From Lutjanus erythropterus (Eukaryota > Chordata > Actinopteri > Lutjaniformes > Lutjanidae), in the NCBI GenBank assembly GCA_020091685.1, contig CM034603.1, positions 28,550,298 through 28,614,297 on the forward strand: a stretch of 64,000 nucleotides of DNA. The letters are read 5' to 3'. Below, one piece after another: positions 1 through 11,819 of this stretch. Below the pieces are notes generated by a model. That model was given only the letters and a program-made list of their open reading frames with translations, made no database searches and had not been told where the DNA came from. Position 1 is the stretch's first letter. Every line of letters starts with the position of its first letter. Position numbers and translations under genes: made by a program.

Positions 1-2004
1 GGTCTCTTATTTTTTTGCCAGAGCTGCTTCTATTTAGTTTTACAGAAAGTAATTCACAGACAAATACATGTGGATTATGTCATACATTTAGATTTAGATA
101 CATGGTGATGTTACTTATGTTTGGGGTTATTATTTTAAAAAGAACAGCGAATTTGGAGGTTCAAATTCAAATGAACCCATTTGTGATTAGGGAAAGACAG
201 TGCTGTATAGAAAGTGCTGTCAATACCAGAACAAATGAAAATCAATGGTATTCCAGCAGAAATTATGTGTCAGTTTATGCAGTAGACTTCTGAAACATGT
301 CATCAGGTCAAAATCATGTTTGGTAAACCAGTGATAAATATGTTTTTCAGAGCTCTTAAAGAGAGTCGGCAGTATCCAAAAGAGAGGTAAACTAATTCAC
401 TTCTCTTTACGGTCCTTTATGTCGATACTGATCATGTTTTCAGAGAGCTCGAAAGCAAAAACTGTCCCTCTATGAACCTTTCTCACTTACATTTTAACTC
501 ACTCTTCAGACTAGCAATATTACTAATGTCTCTGTTCCATTTGTGCATGCCAGGAGCAGCTCTGGTATTGTTCATGCTGGCTCACTGCTACTGGCACACC
601 TAAATGGAAAAGAGCCATCTCTAATGTTATTAGCGGCACCTGTTGTTTTTCCTGCTTTGACAATTGAAAATGTCAGCTGTGAACGAGGTCTGTAGTTGCT
701 TTTTTTCCCCTGCTTTATTGTTTTGTCCCCTGATTGCTTTTCTCCTCACATTTATAATTAATCTCATCTATTCATTTTTCTTCTCTGACAAATGATGGTG
801 TTTAGGAAAGGTCTTTGCACAAAACACATTACTTCCTATCTCGCCTGCATGGTCGTCTTTTTATCATATTATTGCGCATTTAATGTTCAAATATTTTTTA
901 CAGTTGTAATGCAGCATGCATCCTAAAGACCATACATTTCTGGTGTGGTTAAATGATTCACAGTTACCTCAAACCAGCTGATCCACAGCAAAATAATGAA
1001 GAGGGAATTCAGGTCCAAGGGTAGTTGCTCACCTGGTTACCTGGTTAGTAATCCAGTTTTAGTTCTTCAGTCCACTCAGTTATTCCTCTGAAGCCTCCTC
1101 AGCTCAGTATCCAGCCCTAGAAACCACCTTTTATGCTGATAAAACAAAGCACTTCTTCACAATGATGCAAAAATCCTGTCAATTCATTTTTTCTATAAAG
1201 CAGTGCTCTTCATTTAACTGTTACATTGCCTAGAAATGATTTCGTACCTGAGACACGAAAGGGATAGATACCTCTGTATGAATGCTGTAGAAAAATCGTT
1301 TACAGTAGGCAGCATATCATCATTTCATCCAATCCCATTGAGAGGATTAGGCTCATATCCAGGACTAAATCTAGGATTATTCTGAACCATGTCCGCGAGA
1401 GCCCCATTTGATTTAATCTGATTTTCAAAAAGTCACTTCAGTTTAACAAGAAAAATCAGCACTGTGAGTCCAAATCTGACATCAGTTCACACCCACAGCC
1501 CTGCTGTTTATCATAGAAGAAGCTGCCCAGACTCGGGGTGTAATATTTGACTCACACGTTGTGTTTGAAAAACAAACGATCAGAATCATTTAATCTTTCT
1601 CAGCCAAAATAAAGTCTTTTTTTTTTCCCTTCACAATTATCTGTCTTGAAAAATCATCTCATTTGGGCTATTACAGTCCCTTTATTCTGGGCTTATGCAC
1701 GAGTCAATCACCCGCCTCCAGCTGATCTAAAGTGCTGCTGTGAGGCTTTTATCTAATTATAGGAGGCAGGACACTTATTACACCCACAGTCGCCTTTCTT
1801 CACTGTGAGTTTTTAGAGAAATTTGCTGATAACATTTAAGGAGCTGAATGTTTGTGTTACCTTTGAGACGAGCTGTATGCTGAGGAATCACCACAAATCC
1901 TGAGATCTTCAGGCAGATGTCAACAGTTTGCCATCCAAGCCTCTTATTTTTTAGGACTTTTTGCCTGAGCATCTTGCAGTCACCTCCTAAAATTCACCTT
2001 ATGT
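1..2004. other. Non-genic stretch, nothing recognised
   Basis: No open frame here has a recognisable domain, and stops are dense on both strands. The sequence is AT-rich and mostly unique-looking. A short poly-T run lies near 1618-1628. I see no RNA gene and no clear transposon terminus. It is most simply intergenic or intronic DNA. Confidence 0.6.
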
Positions 2005-2130
2005 TTAAAGGGATAATTCAGATCTTTTGAGGTGATATTGTATGAAATTCATAGTAAGTGTATTAGCTACAGTAGATGGCGGCCGACATGCCCCCAGCTT
2101 GAAGTCACAGCAGAAGTACTGGTGCAGGAA
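2005..2130 (+). repeat. Interspersed repeat, copy 1 of a TTAAAGGGATA-terminated family
   Basis: The stretch starts with TTAAAGGGATAATTC at about 2008 and continues through a segment ending near GATGGCGGCCGACATGCCCC. A second copy in the same orientation at 5712-5880 shares the opening, the middle (GTATTxxCTACAGTAGATGGCGG-like) and the 'CGGCACGCCCC'-like block. Shared order of these blocks at two sites shows it is a dispersed repeat. It resembles a common teleost non-coding repeat, probably a non-autonomous DNA transposon, but I cannot name it. The right end is not clear: the L1-like LINE follows within about 130 bases. Confidence 0.7.
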
Positions 2131-2261
2131 GTTAAGGCGTTCGTTCGGATTCAACATAGTCACACAATAACTTAAACAAACTAACCAATCAAGGCAGTGG
2201 TCGGCCAGGAACTCCTCCTCTGTATTCTGCAAAGTAAAATGAGACTTTTTGCCAAAAGAAT

Positions 2262-2990
2262 CTCATGGCTTTGGAGAAAGCGAGATTTAGATACACATGT
2301 TCTGGCTTCTGTCCCAGCCTTAAAAAGTTTTGGAAAAGGGTGTTTCAAAACTTCTCCCAGACTCTGAACTGTGCCATAGAACCTAATCCACTCACAGCAC
2401 TGTTTTTTTTTTTTTTTGTTACTGATGAGGAGGGATTATCAGCGTGATGCTTCATCCTTTGCCTGTCTTCGATGGGCCAACTCAGATGGGAGCGGGCTGT
2501 CCTACCCACACACCCTCGATGGTTTCAGGGGCTTCTGTCTTGACTACGAGAGAAAATTTGACACGTAATTTGTATATCAGAGGGAAAACTTCTACAGGGT
2601 CTGGGGATCACTTTTTGCATATTTTCAAAGGCCTGATATTATTATCAAGCCACAGCTGGACGTGTTCCTGCCCTTGACTTCCAACATCTTCTGCAACTTA
2701 TTATGAAGCAAGGCACCCTTTAACTGTCTTATTATTATTACCAGTACCTTCTTTCCATGCTCTTTAAAAAATTTCATTCACTATGTTTTTTTTTCTTTTC
2801 TTCTCTTTTTTCTTTCTTTTTCACTGTCAGAAGCAGCCATCTGCAAAGGGGTGGGGTGGTGGCTGGGAGCCGGGGTTGATCACAGGTTGATACTGCGACT
2901 GTTATGAGACCATCTTACCCTGTTTTGGAATTTGCACTGTATTTGTCTAAAAAAAACAATAAAAACACTTTGAAAGGGAAAAAAAGTGAT
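2262..2990 (+). mobile_element. L1/Tx1-like LINE, 5'-truncated 3' end with ORF2 C-terminal remnant
   Basis: Frame +1 from 2265 reads a stretch containing FCPSLKKFWKRVFQNFSQTL, then an acidic VTDEEGLSA after a poly-T interruption at 2402-2417. This matches the CP-xx-xxFW-xx-VF-xx-S block that follows the zinc-knuckle-like region in the ORF2 C-terminus of fish L1/Tx1-clade LINEs. A later frame at about 2598-2700 reads WGSLFAYFQRPDIIIKPQLD and ends in a stop, like the 'WxPF' tail of the same proteins. The element ends in AATAAAAACACTTTGAAAGG followed by an A-rich run near 2985, consistent with a LINE 3' end. Frameshifts make it a dead copy. The insertion is 5'-truncated, as is usual for LINEs. 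A related copy lies on the minus strand at 25.9-27.0 kb. Confidence 0.7.
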
Positions 2991-3000
2991 ATTTGTCTTG

Positions 3001-3057
3001 TTTCTTTGTCGTAAGACAGCCTCTCCTGTTGGAAGAGGCTGTCTTACGGCAAGGAAA
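3001..3057. repeat. Near-perfect 24-bp foldback (hairpin) with 9-base loop
   Basis: The arm 3001-3024 (ending GTAAGACAGCCTCT) pairs with 3034-3057 (starting AGAGGCTGTCTTAC) around the loop CCTGTTGGA. The inner 15 bp are perfect, and the outer 9 bp have only G-T wobbles. It sits between the A-rich end of the LINE at 2262-2990 and an inverted repeat fragment. It could be the terminal foldback of the neighbouring repeat, a palindromic insertion scar, or a small-RNA-type hairpin. The sequence alone does not decide. Confidence 0.85.
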
Positions 3058-3320
3058 ATATTTTAAATATACTGTACACCACTGATGTTTTTAGGTGGCT
3101 AAAATATGTGTTGTTGCTGACCCTGTCCACGGCTGTATATTGCTTAGCCTTCTTTGTCAGGCACGATCCCTCTAGTGGCCGTAGTAAGTATGACAGGACA
3201 AAAACAAGAAGGTCTGCATATGGAGGAGGTGCTGTGGGTGGCTGGCTCAAACAAACAAAGACTTTCACCCCGGAGACCAGGGTCCTGTCTGGACATGCAG
3301 CATAACTCCTGGTACAGGTT
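3050..3320 (-). repeat. Interspersed repeat fragment, inverted relative to 5.7 kb copy
   Basis: Read on the minus strand, this contains CTAAGCAATATACAGCCGTG followed by a 'GGACAGGGTCAGCAACAA' and a 'TATTTTAGCCACCTAAAAAC' segment. The block CTAAGCGATATGCTGCTGTG at 5839-5860 on the plus strand is clearly the same. So this looks like an inner or 3' part of the family seen at 2005 and 5712, in opposite orientation. It includes CACTAGAGGGATCGTGCC. There is no coding potential. Confidence 0.55.
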
Positions 3321-3359
3321 CTCATAGTATTGACTACGGTAGGTCCTCACTGGCAGGCA

Positions 3360-3902
3360 TCCTCACACATGCAGTCAAACCTTTGCAGATGATCTGGAAC
3401 ACAGTGGCACATCCAGCCCGCTGGCTTCCGGGTTGCTGCCCGCATCAAATTCAAAACCCTGACACTTGCTTACACAAAACTAAAGCAACTAAAACTGTTC
3501 CCGCCTACCTGAATTCCCTCATTCAGGTCTACACTCCGTCTCGCTCACTACGCTCCGCCCATGACAGGGGCCTGATTCAACCACTACAACAGGGATCTGA
3601 GTCGCTAGTTAGACTCTTCGCTTTTGTTGTTTCCCAGTGGTGGAAAGAGTTACCTAACTCTGTTCGATCTGCTGAGACTCAGCTCTTCTGGCAACATCTT
3701 CTGACAAATCCAGTGCATGTTATGCGCTCATTGCCTCTTGCACTGCCTGTAGGCACCTACCTCCTATCAGACTTGAACTTTGCTTTAGGGTACTTTCTCA
3801 TGATGTTCTTACCTCACAAGATCCTTGCTTGTGTTGTATCAGCTCTCTAATGTGCGCTGCTTTGGATAAAAGCATCTGCGAAATGACATTGTAAATTGTA
3901 AT
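3360..3902 (+). mobile_element. L2-like LINE 3' end with reverse-transcriptase ORF C-terminus
   Basis: The frame open at 3383-3850 includes LIQVYTPSRSLRSAHDRGLI and FAFVVSQWWKELPNSVRSAE. These correspond to the 'PYxPxRxLRSxxxxxL' and 'LFxVLAPxWWNxLPxxVRTAE' blocks at the C-terminus of L2-clade ORF2 proteins, downstream of the polymerase core. The 3' untranslated tail includes GCTTTGGATAAAAGCATCTG and ends in a TGTAA-type tail (3857-3902), the signature end of L2-type LINEs and of SINEs that use them. The copy is strongly 5'-truncated: no polymerase motifs and no endonuclease are present. It is a dead fragment in the normal orientation for its tail. Confidence 0.8.
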
Positions 3903-4230
3903 TGTTTGATCATGGATGTGACTGTCGTCATGTGAGTGACATTAACACAAACGTCAACCTTTTTCTAAACCTACCCAAGCAGTTTAATTACCTAAACCTA
4001 ATCAAACTGCAACCGTTTTATGTTGTAAACCATGAATGTGATGTCACATGACTTACGTAACGTAGTTAAGGTCCGGTAAGGCTGTCACTGTCAGCACTCT
4101 CCACCATTAATATATGTTGTTTTGGTCGTAATTTACAATCAACCCATTCTGTCATGTCGATATAAAGACGTGTTGGGATAATTACCCTTATACAACCCTC
4201 ACTTTCCCAAAATCCAAACCATCCCTTTAA
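3903..4230 (+). repeat. Probable interspersed repeat ending in CCATCCCTTTAA
   Basis: The stretch carries the repeated phrase 'TTTTCTAAACCTACCC..AAGCAGTTTAATTACCTAAACC', which resembles a common teleost repeat built from 'CCTAAACCTAACCAAGxxGTTT' units. Its right end at 4216-4230 is AAACCATCCCTTTAA, the reverse complement of the TTAAAGGGATGGTT-type terminus seen on several repeats in this window. No coding potential is seen. Confidence 0.45.
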
Positions 4231-5711
4231 GACTTTCGTTTAGTTTTGTCAGGTCTGTTTTTCCTTGCTTTTTCATTGCTGTCTTGTTATTTCGTTGCTT
4301 GGTTATTTAGTGGAATTTGTTTTTGTTTCCCCCAACATAATCATCATAACAATTGTTACCACCCTTTACATCAGCGCCCATAACCCATATTTGAACCAGC
4401 AGATAGATTCAAATATTAATCAGGCTGTCACAGTGGAGGGGCCTCTCTGTATCTGACAACAGAATACCCATTAATGTGCAGAAAACACACAATGTTTTTA
4501 TTTGCAAGACACTTGATGCTGGCAGCAGCTTGGCTCCGAATCCATCTCAGTTCGCTTGGCCTTTGATGAGATTTGAAACTATTTGTTTTTATCATCTGCA
4601 TGCAGAAGCACTTGTTTACTGTCACAAGCGTTGCGAGTGAACATTTGAAATCTCAAAGCAAGCAAAGCAGCAATAACAGCTGTTGTTTGGACATCTCTTC
4701 ACTGCTCACAAAACTAGAAAAAAAATATATCTGTGTATCATCAGTCGTGCCACGTTATGATTGTGACAGAATAATGACAAATGATTTTAATACCTTCCTG
4801 TGTAGAAGTGATGAAAAATCTCTCCTGCGGTAAAGGGAACTGAGAAGTAAAGTGATCTGTTGTCACTTTGGAATAAAAATAACAAGTGAGGGGGATTTGG
4901 ATGTTCACTTCCAATTAAACAATACCAACATCACGTGTTTGGAAGCTGCTTTTTGACCTATTTTATTCAGCCGTTTGTAAAAATATGGTGCAGGTGTTCA
5001 TTTTTTGTGCTCGCAGCCTCCTGACGATAGAGTCTGCAGTGTGCCGTATGTACACCGCTAAACAAGTTACTGTATTGAAAGACAAAGTGCTGTAATCTCC
5101 TCTGGGGTTACTGAGAGCCTTTAATTATTCATAGATTAATAGACTGTAAAAATGTGTGTGTCCCTCGATGGCCACTTTATGTCCTATAACTCTAACTAGC
5201 TATTTTTCTTCAGCTGTGCACTGGAAAATAGTCTCTTTAGGAGAGTGGGTATTTCCATCAGCGGGATTTATTCGCTCTGCCATTAATGTTTATTGGACAT
5301 TTACATTAATATTTATGATGTGACATTTGTAGAAGTGGGCAAGTCTGACTTGCCACGAAGATCTGAAGCAAGCTGCAGGAGATACACATTATTAATAGGT
5401 TCAAATACAGACCCTGACCACGGGACTTTGAGGTTATATCACTGAAATCTCTTTCAATAATGATCAGTAAATCTTAACATTGCTCTGATAGTAACAAGTA
5501 ATACTACATATATGGCTGGTACATGTGAGTTGTAATGGTCTCCGGCTATGATGACAATTCTTTCAAATTAAACAACAAAAATAGGCCGTTTGTCATTGAT
5601 TTTTTAATGTTTTCTGATCTGGTGTTTCTGTCAGCAGGATGATTTTTTGTCACACCCACAAAAATTGTATGTGACGTTTATGTCTAACCATCAAAATAAG
5701 ATAGAATTAAT
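4231..5711. other. Non-genic stretch
   Basis: No recognisable gene or transposon. The part around 5230-5340 (TTCCATCAGCGGGATTTATT, then ATTAATGTTTATTGGACATT) has the AT-rich, homeodomain-site-rich texture often seen in vertebrate conserved non-coding elements, but there is nothing here to align it with. Confidence 0.5.
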
Positions 5712-5900
5712 TTAAAGGGATAGTTTGACTTTTTTGAAATGGGGTTGTATGAGGTTCTTATTAAATGTATTGCCTATGATAGATGGCGGTCGGCACGCCC
5801 CGTGTTTGGAGAAGCAGCGATCAGTTCCAGTGTAGGAAACTAAGCGATATGCTGCTGTGGGCAGGACTAAAAAAGGCCCACCTGAGAATACTTTCACAGC
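5712..5900 (+). repeat. Interspersed repeat, copy 2 of the TTAAAGGGATA-terminated family
   Basis: It begins TTAAAGGGATAGTTTGACTT and runs through GATAGATGGCGGTCGGCACG and CTAAGCGATATGCTGCTGTG. It shares the first two blocks with the copy at 2005-2130, and the third with the inverted fragment at 3050-3320. Downstream to about 6140 the sequence is pyrimidine-rich and ends in an AAAT-type run (6139-6160); I cannot say whether that belongs to the same element. Short open frames across it are chance products. Confidence 0.7.
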
Positions 5901-6138
5901 GTTACCCTTTTGTCAAACAGCGTTTTTCAATGGGAAACCGCCATTTTATGAGTCTAATATCGCTCCCTCCAAACAAACTGGGCTCTTTTGGCCATCTCAG
6001 CCATTTTTCCTTGCAGAACACTGGAGTTGCTGCTTTACTGCTGTCTCAGTCAGTTTGTCTTTTTGTGTGATTTCTGTTGAGAGTGATGTGCAGCGTTATA
6101 GTTTCTCTTTTTCTTTTCTTTCCTTTGGACTGTTTTTA

Positions 6139-6160
6139 TAAATAAATAAATAAATAATAA
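6139..6160. repeat. (TAAA)n short microsatellite
   Basis: About four to five TAAA units follow a T-rich stretch. It is a simple repeat and a common poly-A-derived tail of retroposons, though no clear retroposon precedes it. Confidence 0.8.
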
Positions 6161-6599
6161 TGAAGTGTGATTAAACTGTGTGTTGTTGAAATGACATCAT
6201 TGTGAGGTGTGCCGCCTCAACTGGAGTGGTTAATTACGTGACGAGGCTCCAGTGTGTGTGTGTAGGCGAGTGAAACGGAGACGCCGGCTTTGGGAACATT
6301 CTTCTGATTCACTACAGTTTCACCACTTTCCAGCTCAAAGACTTTTGTTTGAAAACCAGCTCTTTTAGTTGGGCATTCGTCCAACGCCAACCTAAACTGA
6401 ACTGGCCAAACAAGATGGGGCTCTCTGCTCACGTGAGTAGACACCAGCCCTGGTGAGGCCTGGTACGAGTAACCCATTAACCGCTAGCCTGCTAATCTGT
6501 AAACTAGCCCACCATATTCTTGAAAAACAGTCCAGTTTAGGGATAGTATCAGACGCTTGTATGCAAAATCCCTACAATGGTTCGCAACAGAAGTCACAC

Positions 6600-6626
6600 A
6601 ATCACACAAACAAACAAACAAACAAA
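6600..6626. repeat. (CAAA)n short microsatellite
   Basis: Five or so CAAA units. It is a simple repeat with no coding meaning; the short frame across it is chance. Confidence 0.8.
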
Positions 6627-6719
6627 GGATTCTGGTTGAGTGATATTATTATATCATTATTATATTTTGGCATATATGTAAAACAGTGGCTTCCTGGTGA
6701 AAAAGACTGTTTGGCAAGG

Positions 6720-7076
6720 TAAAAAGGTGAAAATATTCAAACTATAGCATACACTTGGAGCCTCTGGCTAGCTTAGCTTAGCTTACTTTAGCTTAGCAAG
6801 TTTGGAAACAGCTAAAGTATCTGTCTGCAGAACAGATAAAAAAAGCTGCAAATCTCAATAACTATTCATTATATCTAATTTAGTCTGTACAAAATCCAAA
6901 GTTTAAAACAATTTCCTGCTGGTGGGCAGATTTTGTCAGAGCCAGGCTAGCTGTTTCCCTCTGTTTACAGTCTTTATGCTTAGCTAACCAGTGGCTTCAG
7001 CTACTTCACGCACAGACAGGATCTTCTCATCTGACTCTCAGCAACCTCCTTCCCTAAACGTCAAACTATTCCTTTA
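6720..7076 (-). repeat. Interspersed repeat, minus orientation, starting TAAAGGAATAGTTTGACG
   Basis: Read on the minus strand it opens (7076 downward) with TAAAGGAATAGTTTGACG, then GAGTCAGATGAGAAGATCCT, then a 'GGTTAGCTAAGCATAAAGAC' block, then GGGAAACAGCTAGCCTGGCT. This order matches a very common teleost non-coding repeat that I know by sight ('GGAATAGTTYGACATTTTGGG...AGCATAAAGACTGG...AAACAGCTAGCCTGGCTCTG'). The AGCTTAGCTTAGCTTA tract at 6767-6793 lies inside it. It is non-autonomous with no ORF, and its terminus resembles the other TTAAAGG-type repeats here. Confidence 0.75.
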
Positions 7077-9025
7077 GGCAAAAAAACTACTCAGATAAGG
7101 TGTGGGAAAGATTACAGTTTAAGGGAAAATGTAGATCAAAGTCTGTTTACAGGTCTTGGGGAGCAGCACTGAATATGTGGGAAAAAAAAAATTCTGGCTT
7201 CAGAGAGAAATCGCTAAATCTGATAAAGTGCCTAAAGTGATGTAACTTCAGTCAGAGACTTCAAGTTTGAAAATCTTGATGTGTGGAGTTAGAAAGAAAT
7301 GAACTAACCAGACCTCTGTGGCCCTCTCTTCGTTTGCTTGAAGCCAGTGACCTCAAGCTACATTAGCCACTACTAGCATAACACACCCGAAACTCCACTT
7401 GAACTGTTGCAAGTCAAGTTGCATTGTGGGTAAAATGTGGCTAATATTATGAGAGTGCCGCGATAAAACAGTGAAGTACTCTTTTGAAAGAAAAAATGAT
7501 GAAAAAGCATGTAAAAAGTGGACATTTTGGATAAGCAGTTGAAGATGGATGGATGGATTATTCAGCTTTTTATGGCTATGTTTGAGCAGAATGAAATCAA
7601 CAGTGACTTGACATAAGATTTATTTTTTTTCTCAGTATTAGCAATCACAATTTTTCCCTAACCTTAACCAAAATACTTTTATTGACCAAACCTGTCCACA
7701 GTCCACAGTCCGGTGTTCGCCATAAACCCAGACCATCTCACTGCAACTCCAGCACAGGAGGATACATAAGGTGAAACCACCAGGCTTACTTCCTTTATTA
7801 GTTAGGGCATGTCAAGGTCAAAAACGCCAAATGCACACTGGGTCCTCTTCAGGGCGTTGCAGCCAAAATACCTATATTCTTGCCTCAGAGCAAATGAGCC
7901 CAGTGGTTTCCCCTTTTTCTGAGTTGATCAGTTTCACTTCAAGAGCACCATGAATTCACCAGGACTTTATACTTTACAAAACCAGAAGCACCTGGCATAT
8001 TTTCTCTTGTTACATAAATGTAGTGTTTCATTCACTCAGAGTGATTTTGTTTGTCACCACAAAGTAATTCTAAAAACAGTTTTGAAAAATACAAATGCAA
8101 TTTCTCAGAGACAAGGCAGCAACTTCAGCCTACTGCCATGTTTGCTTCTGAGAGACATCAGTTATAATTTGATGGCCAAAAATAGACATATACCAACATT
8201 AACGCAGCTCGTTTCAGCCATTTGAGCAAACGATCAATGCTTTTGTTTTTCTAGCAAAAAAGTCCCTGCTGCAAAGTTTAATTGCACATAATCTGTAGTT
8301 ATACATCTTCCATCTAGTTACAAACCAGTGCTCATCTCCACAACAGATATTGCAAAAATAAAGCTTTAAGATGGATGTTTTGAGTAGAAATGCACCTTTC
8401 CTGATGCAGATGTTGCAGTTGTGCCTATCTTGTCATCATTACGGGCATCATTATGGCGTGCCAGCTAATGCAGAAATCCTCAATGCATACTAATCCTCGA
8501 CATGAGCACACGGCCTGCTCTCAAAGTAAACAACAGGTGTTGATGAACAAATATCAGCTTATTGTGATGAATTAGTCAGCAGAACTGAGGACCTGTGGAT
8601 TTCACTGAAGAAACATTAGAAAATAAACTATGTATGATCATTTTATCATCCCCAAACCCATCTGTGTCTTTGTTTCTGCATGTGGAAAGTGAGCAGAAGG
8701 GCATTTTTTATGAAGCACTACAGGTTTTCTGCTGTTATCAAAAGGAAGACTTTTCTTTTCATCTTGCTGGACTTGTTGTACCATATGAATTCTTCGAGGT
8801 ACGTGGACATTTCTCAGCCCTTATGATACCTGTGGCAGGAGCTCCAAGGAGACAGCATGCATCTGTTTTTTAGTTGTTTTTTTTTCCTACGGACCAAAAT
8901 GAAATCCAATTATTTTCTGTGAGCTCTCTCCTCTGGCACATCACTAAGCTGCTCAGAAAGGCATTCATGTTACTCTCGAGTCTTTTCCTCTCCAATATGT
9001 TTTCTGATATTCTCACTCACACATG

Positions 9026-9050
9026 CACACACACACACACGGACACACAC
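9026..9050. repeat. (CA)n microsatellite
   Basis: A short imperfect CA tract interrupted by GG. It is a typical vertebrate dinucleotide repeat; the open frame crossing it (a His/Thr-rich run) is an artefact. Confidence 0.85.
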
Positions 9051-10399
9051 ATCTACAGACACTGGGGACGTGTCCAACAGCCATGCTTGTCCAATAAAGT
9101 TGACTTATCAAATCACTTCTCATTAAGGGAGGGTGAGATCAGTTTCAGTGGATGAATGCTGAAAATGTTGATATGATTTTCTTTCATTTAAATATTCTCG
9201 GCTGCACCTACATACATCTGCATCCGCTCACCCTGTTTTTTCCTTTCCTCCTCTTTTTTTAGTCTCCTTCTATGTCTAATGGTCTCCTCATCTTCTGTCT
9301 TATCTCCTGCTCCTATATAATTCTCCTCTCCTATTCGCAGCTAGTTGTCCTCATTTTTCTTCCATCCTCTCCTCTTATTTCTCATCTTTCACTCCTGATA
9401 CCTCTTCTAGTCCTCTCTGTGCTCCCTTTCCATCATTACCCCTCTCTTCATCTTGTTTCCTCCAATCTCTCCTTTTATAGACTTATATTTTAATGTCAGT
9501 GGGAGAAATTTGAAGCTTCATCGGCTGTAAGCAATTAAAATAGAAAAGCTTACACTTATAGGCAGATTGATAGCGGATATATGTAAATAATGTTATAATC
9601 TTTTAGCTTATTAGAAATTACTGTAAATTGCAGGGACTTCTCTTGTCATGTAGAATACATGATTGATCCAATTTGTTTCTTGTGTTGTCTTGCTGCACCC
9701 AAGAACACAGCGAGATCATTTTTGTGTTCTTAACAGTCTCTTATTTTTTTTATTTTGTGGGCTCAGTGTGCCACTGATTCAGCAAATTCTCCCAACTTCA
9801 GATAACTCTTAAACAATCCAACAGTGCGTGAGTGCACGTTCATGAGCATTGTACATTAGTATAATTAACGCTCCAGTAACACCACATCCTGCCTTATATG
9901 TCAGTGACTGTTCATTTGTGAAAATGGCATTAAAAAATAAAAAGAAGAACTTCACCAGCGGACCCGCTAAAGCCGAGGAATAGGGGGAAAAAGCAGTGCC
10001 ATTAATGCTGTGTCACCTGAGGCTTGTGCTGTCACGGAAATAAAGAAGAAATTGTTCGGTGTGAAAATGGCTTCCAAAAAAAGGAAATGTAAGGCGATCA
10101 ATGACTGCAAAGGGAGGAGGGGGTGAAGAGGAAGTCTCTTTCACAGAGATGATGTTGCACCATCAGGGATGTTCAACCACTTATCATCCTCATCACATAC
10201 CAAGGTTTTGTCACCACCCCTTTTTGCGCTTGCTGTATGAAATGCTTCTAGGAAGCTTTTTAATACAAGGTTAACGTTGTGAAACGCTCACAGTTTGGGC
10301 AGATTTAGGCACAAAAAATACTAGCTTTAGAGTAAGACCATATCTGGGGTTACAATATATACAAGTTTGTTATGTTAGTCACATGTTGTCACTGAAGCA

Positions 10400-10621
10400 A
10401 CTCAGCACGAAAGTCACATGATGCATGTCCAGGGTCACAGTCCAGAGTTTGTTTAAGCCATCCATGCATTTCGCCTCTGAGGTGTCTAATAAAGCCGCTG
10501 ATGAGTTACATTGATGTCGCTTGAAAAAGGCCGGTGCATCGCTTTCAGCCACAACTGGGTCCACATCTGTATGAGTCACCAGGCTGGTACTTTTGATTTT
10601 GGGGCGAACTGTCTCTTTAAA
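10400..10621 (+). repeat. Probable interspersed repeat ending GGGGCGAACTGTCTCTTTAA
   Basis: The right end GGGGCGAACTGTCTCTTTAA is the reverse complement of a TTAAAGAGACAGTTC terminus. The same type of end occurs at 58428-58442 (GAACTGTCCCTTTAA) and, reversed, at 2008 and 5712. The left boundary is not visible. No coding potential. Confidence 0.45.
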
Positions 10622-11795
10622 ACTTCCATGCACATTTATTTAGAGACAATATCTCCTTTTGATTTATGTAAGAACCATTATATGGTATGTAATTTCTTTG
10701 GTAAATGTTTTTTCCCTGTTGGTATACAACTTCTCCCCACACACAGTCTCTGGCTGCTGTTTAAAGACAGTTTAGTCAGCTGTTTGACACACGGGGGAGA
10801 TTTACCTTTCAATCAACCAAGAAAGTGTTGCATCTCTATCCGTTGACTCATGTCTTTGTACTGCGTGCCGAAAGGAACCAACAGAGTTAACCACACTGCC
10901 TACACAGGACATTTTACATAACATATTCTGCATAATCTGGCATAACTATATTACAGCTATAGCTCAGTGTTCATCCTTTCTCTTTTTTTTTCCACGCATC
11001 AGCATTTTGTCTGCAGAAATACTGATATTTCCCATATTTTTCATAGCAACATGCACTAACAGGCCCATCTAAAAATCCACATTTTCAACAAATCCACCAC
11101 CTCTGCATGTCAGCCTGAGCTCAGAGCGAACAGCTGCATGTCAGCAGGTCAACAGATTCACACTGCACACCTGCCCCTGCTGCTGAAATGTAAAGGCTAA
11201 TATTGATCCAGAGAGATTCTGCGGGGAATTCGATGTGTTTTGGTCTCATGATGATATTCATGATTTGGTTTGCCAACTGGGCAAAGCCAGGCAACTGCCC
11301 TGAAGGCTCTGTATTCACTGTGTATTTGTGGGTAATTTGATCATTTGCATGTTTTTTGGGGAATATGCACCACAAAAGCTCAATATGATAACAGCCTTAA
11401 GGCAGGATTTGCATTGGTATCTGTTACCTTTTGTCTTGCAAAAGGACTTTTTGTCAAAATTTATATGGAGCACACTTTTTTTGTTTGTAACAGGAGCCAT
11501 TTTAGCCCCGGGGCCTGCTAGCAGGTTAACATTACATTAAAATACCCTGATATCAGCTGAGGAATAAGTCTTGCCATGAAGAAGTCACTGTTATTAAAAA
11601 TTTATAGTGTAGAGAGAACCAGTCGGCTGTTATTTTGTTGTTATACTATATCAAAATATATGTAGCCCAGTGACAGAAACACTGAAACTACTACATAAAG
11701 AACCAAATCTGAAACTAACGCAGGTGCATAAAGAAATCTGTTAATTTCTACTTAACAGTATATCAACAGCAGAGGTATTCATGTCTGAAGTGATG

Positions 11796-11819
11796 TGTCA
11801 TGTCATGTCATGTCATGCG
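11796..11819. repeat. Short (TGTCA)n tandem repeat
   Basis: About four TGTCA/TCATG pentamer units in a row. A simple tandem repeat with no other feature attached. Confidence 0.8.

Noticed and set aside
3383..3850. A cellular gene in the 155-codon frame
   Set aside because: The residues match the end of L2-type ORF2 and the DNA ends in the L2-type tail, so it is a transposon remnant.
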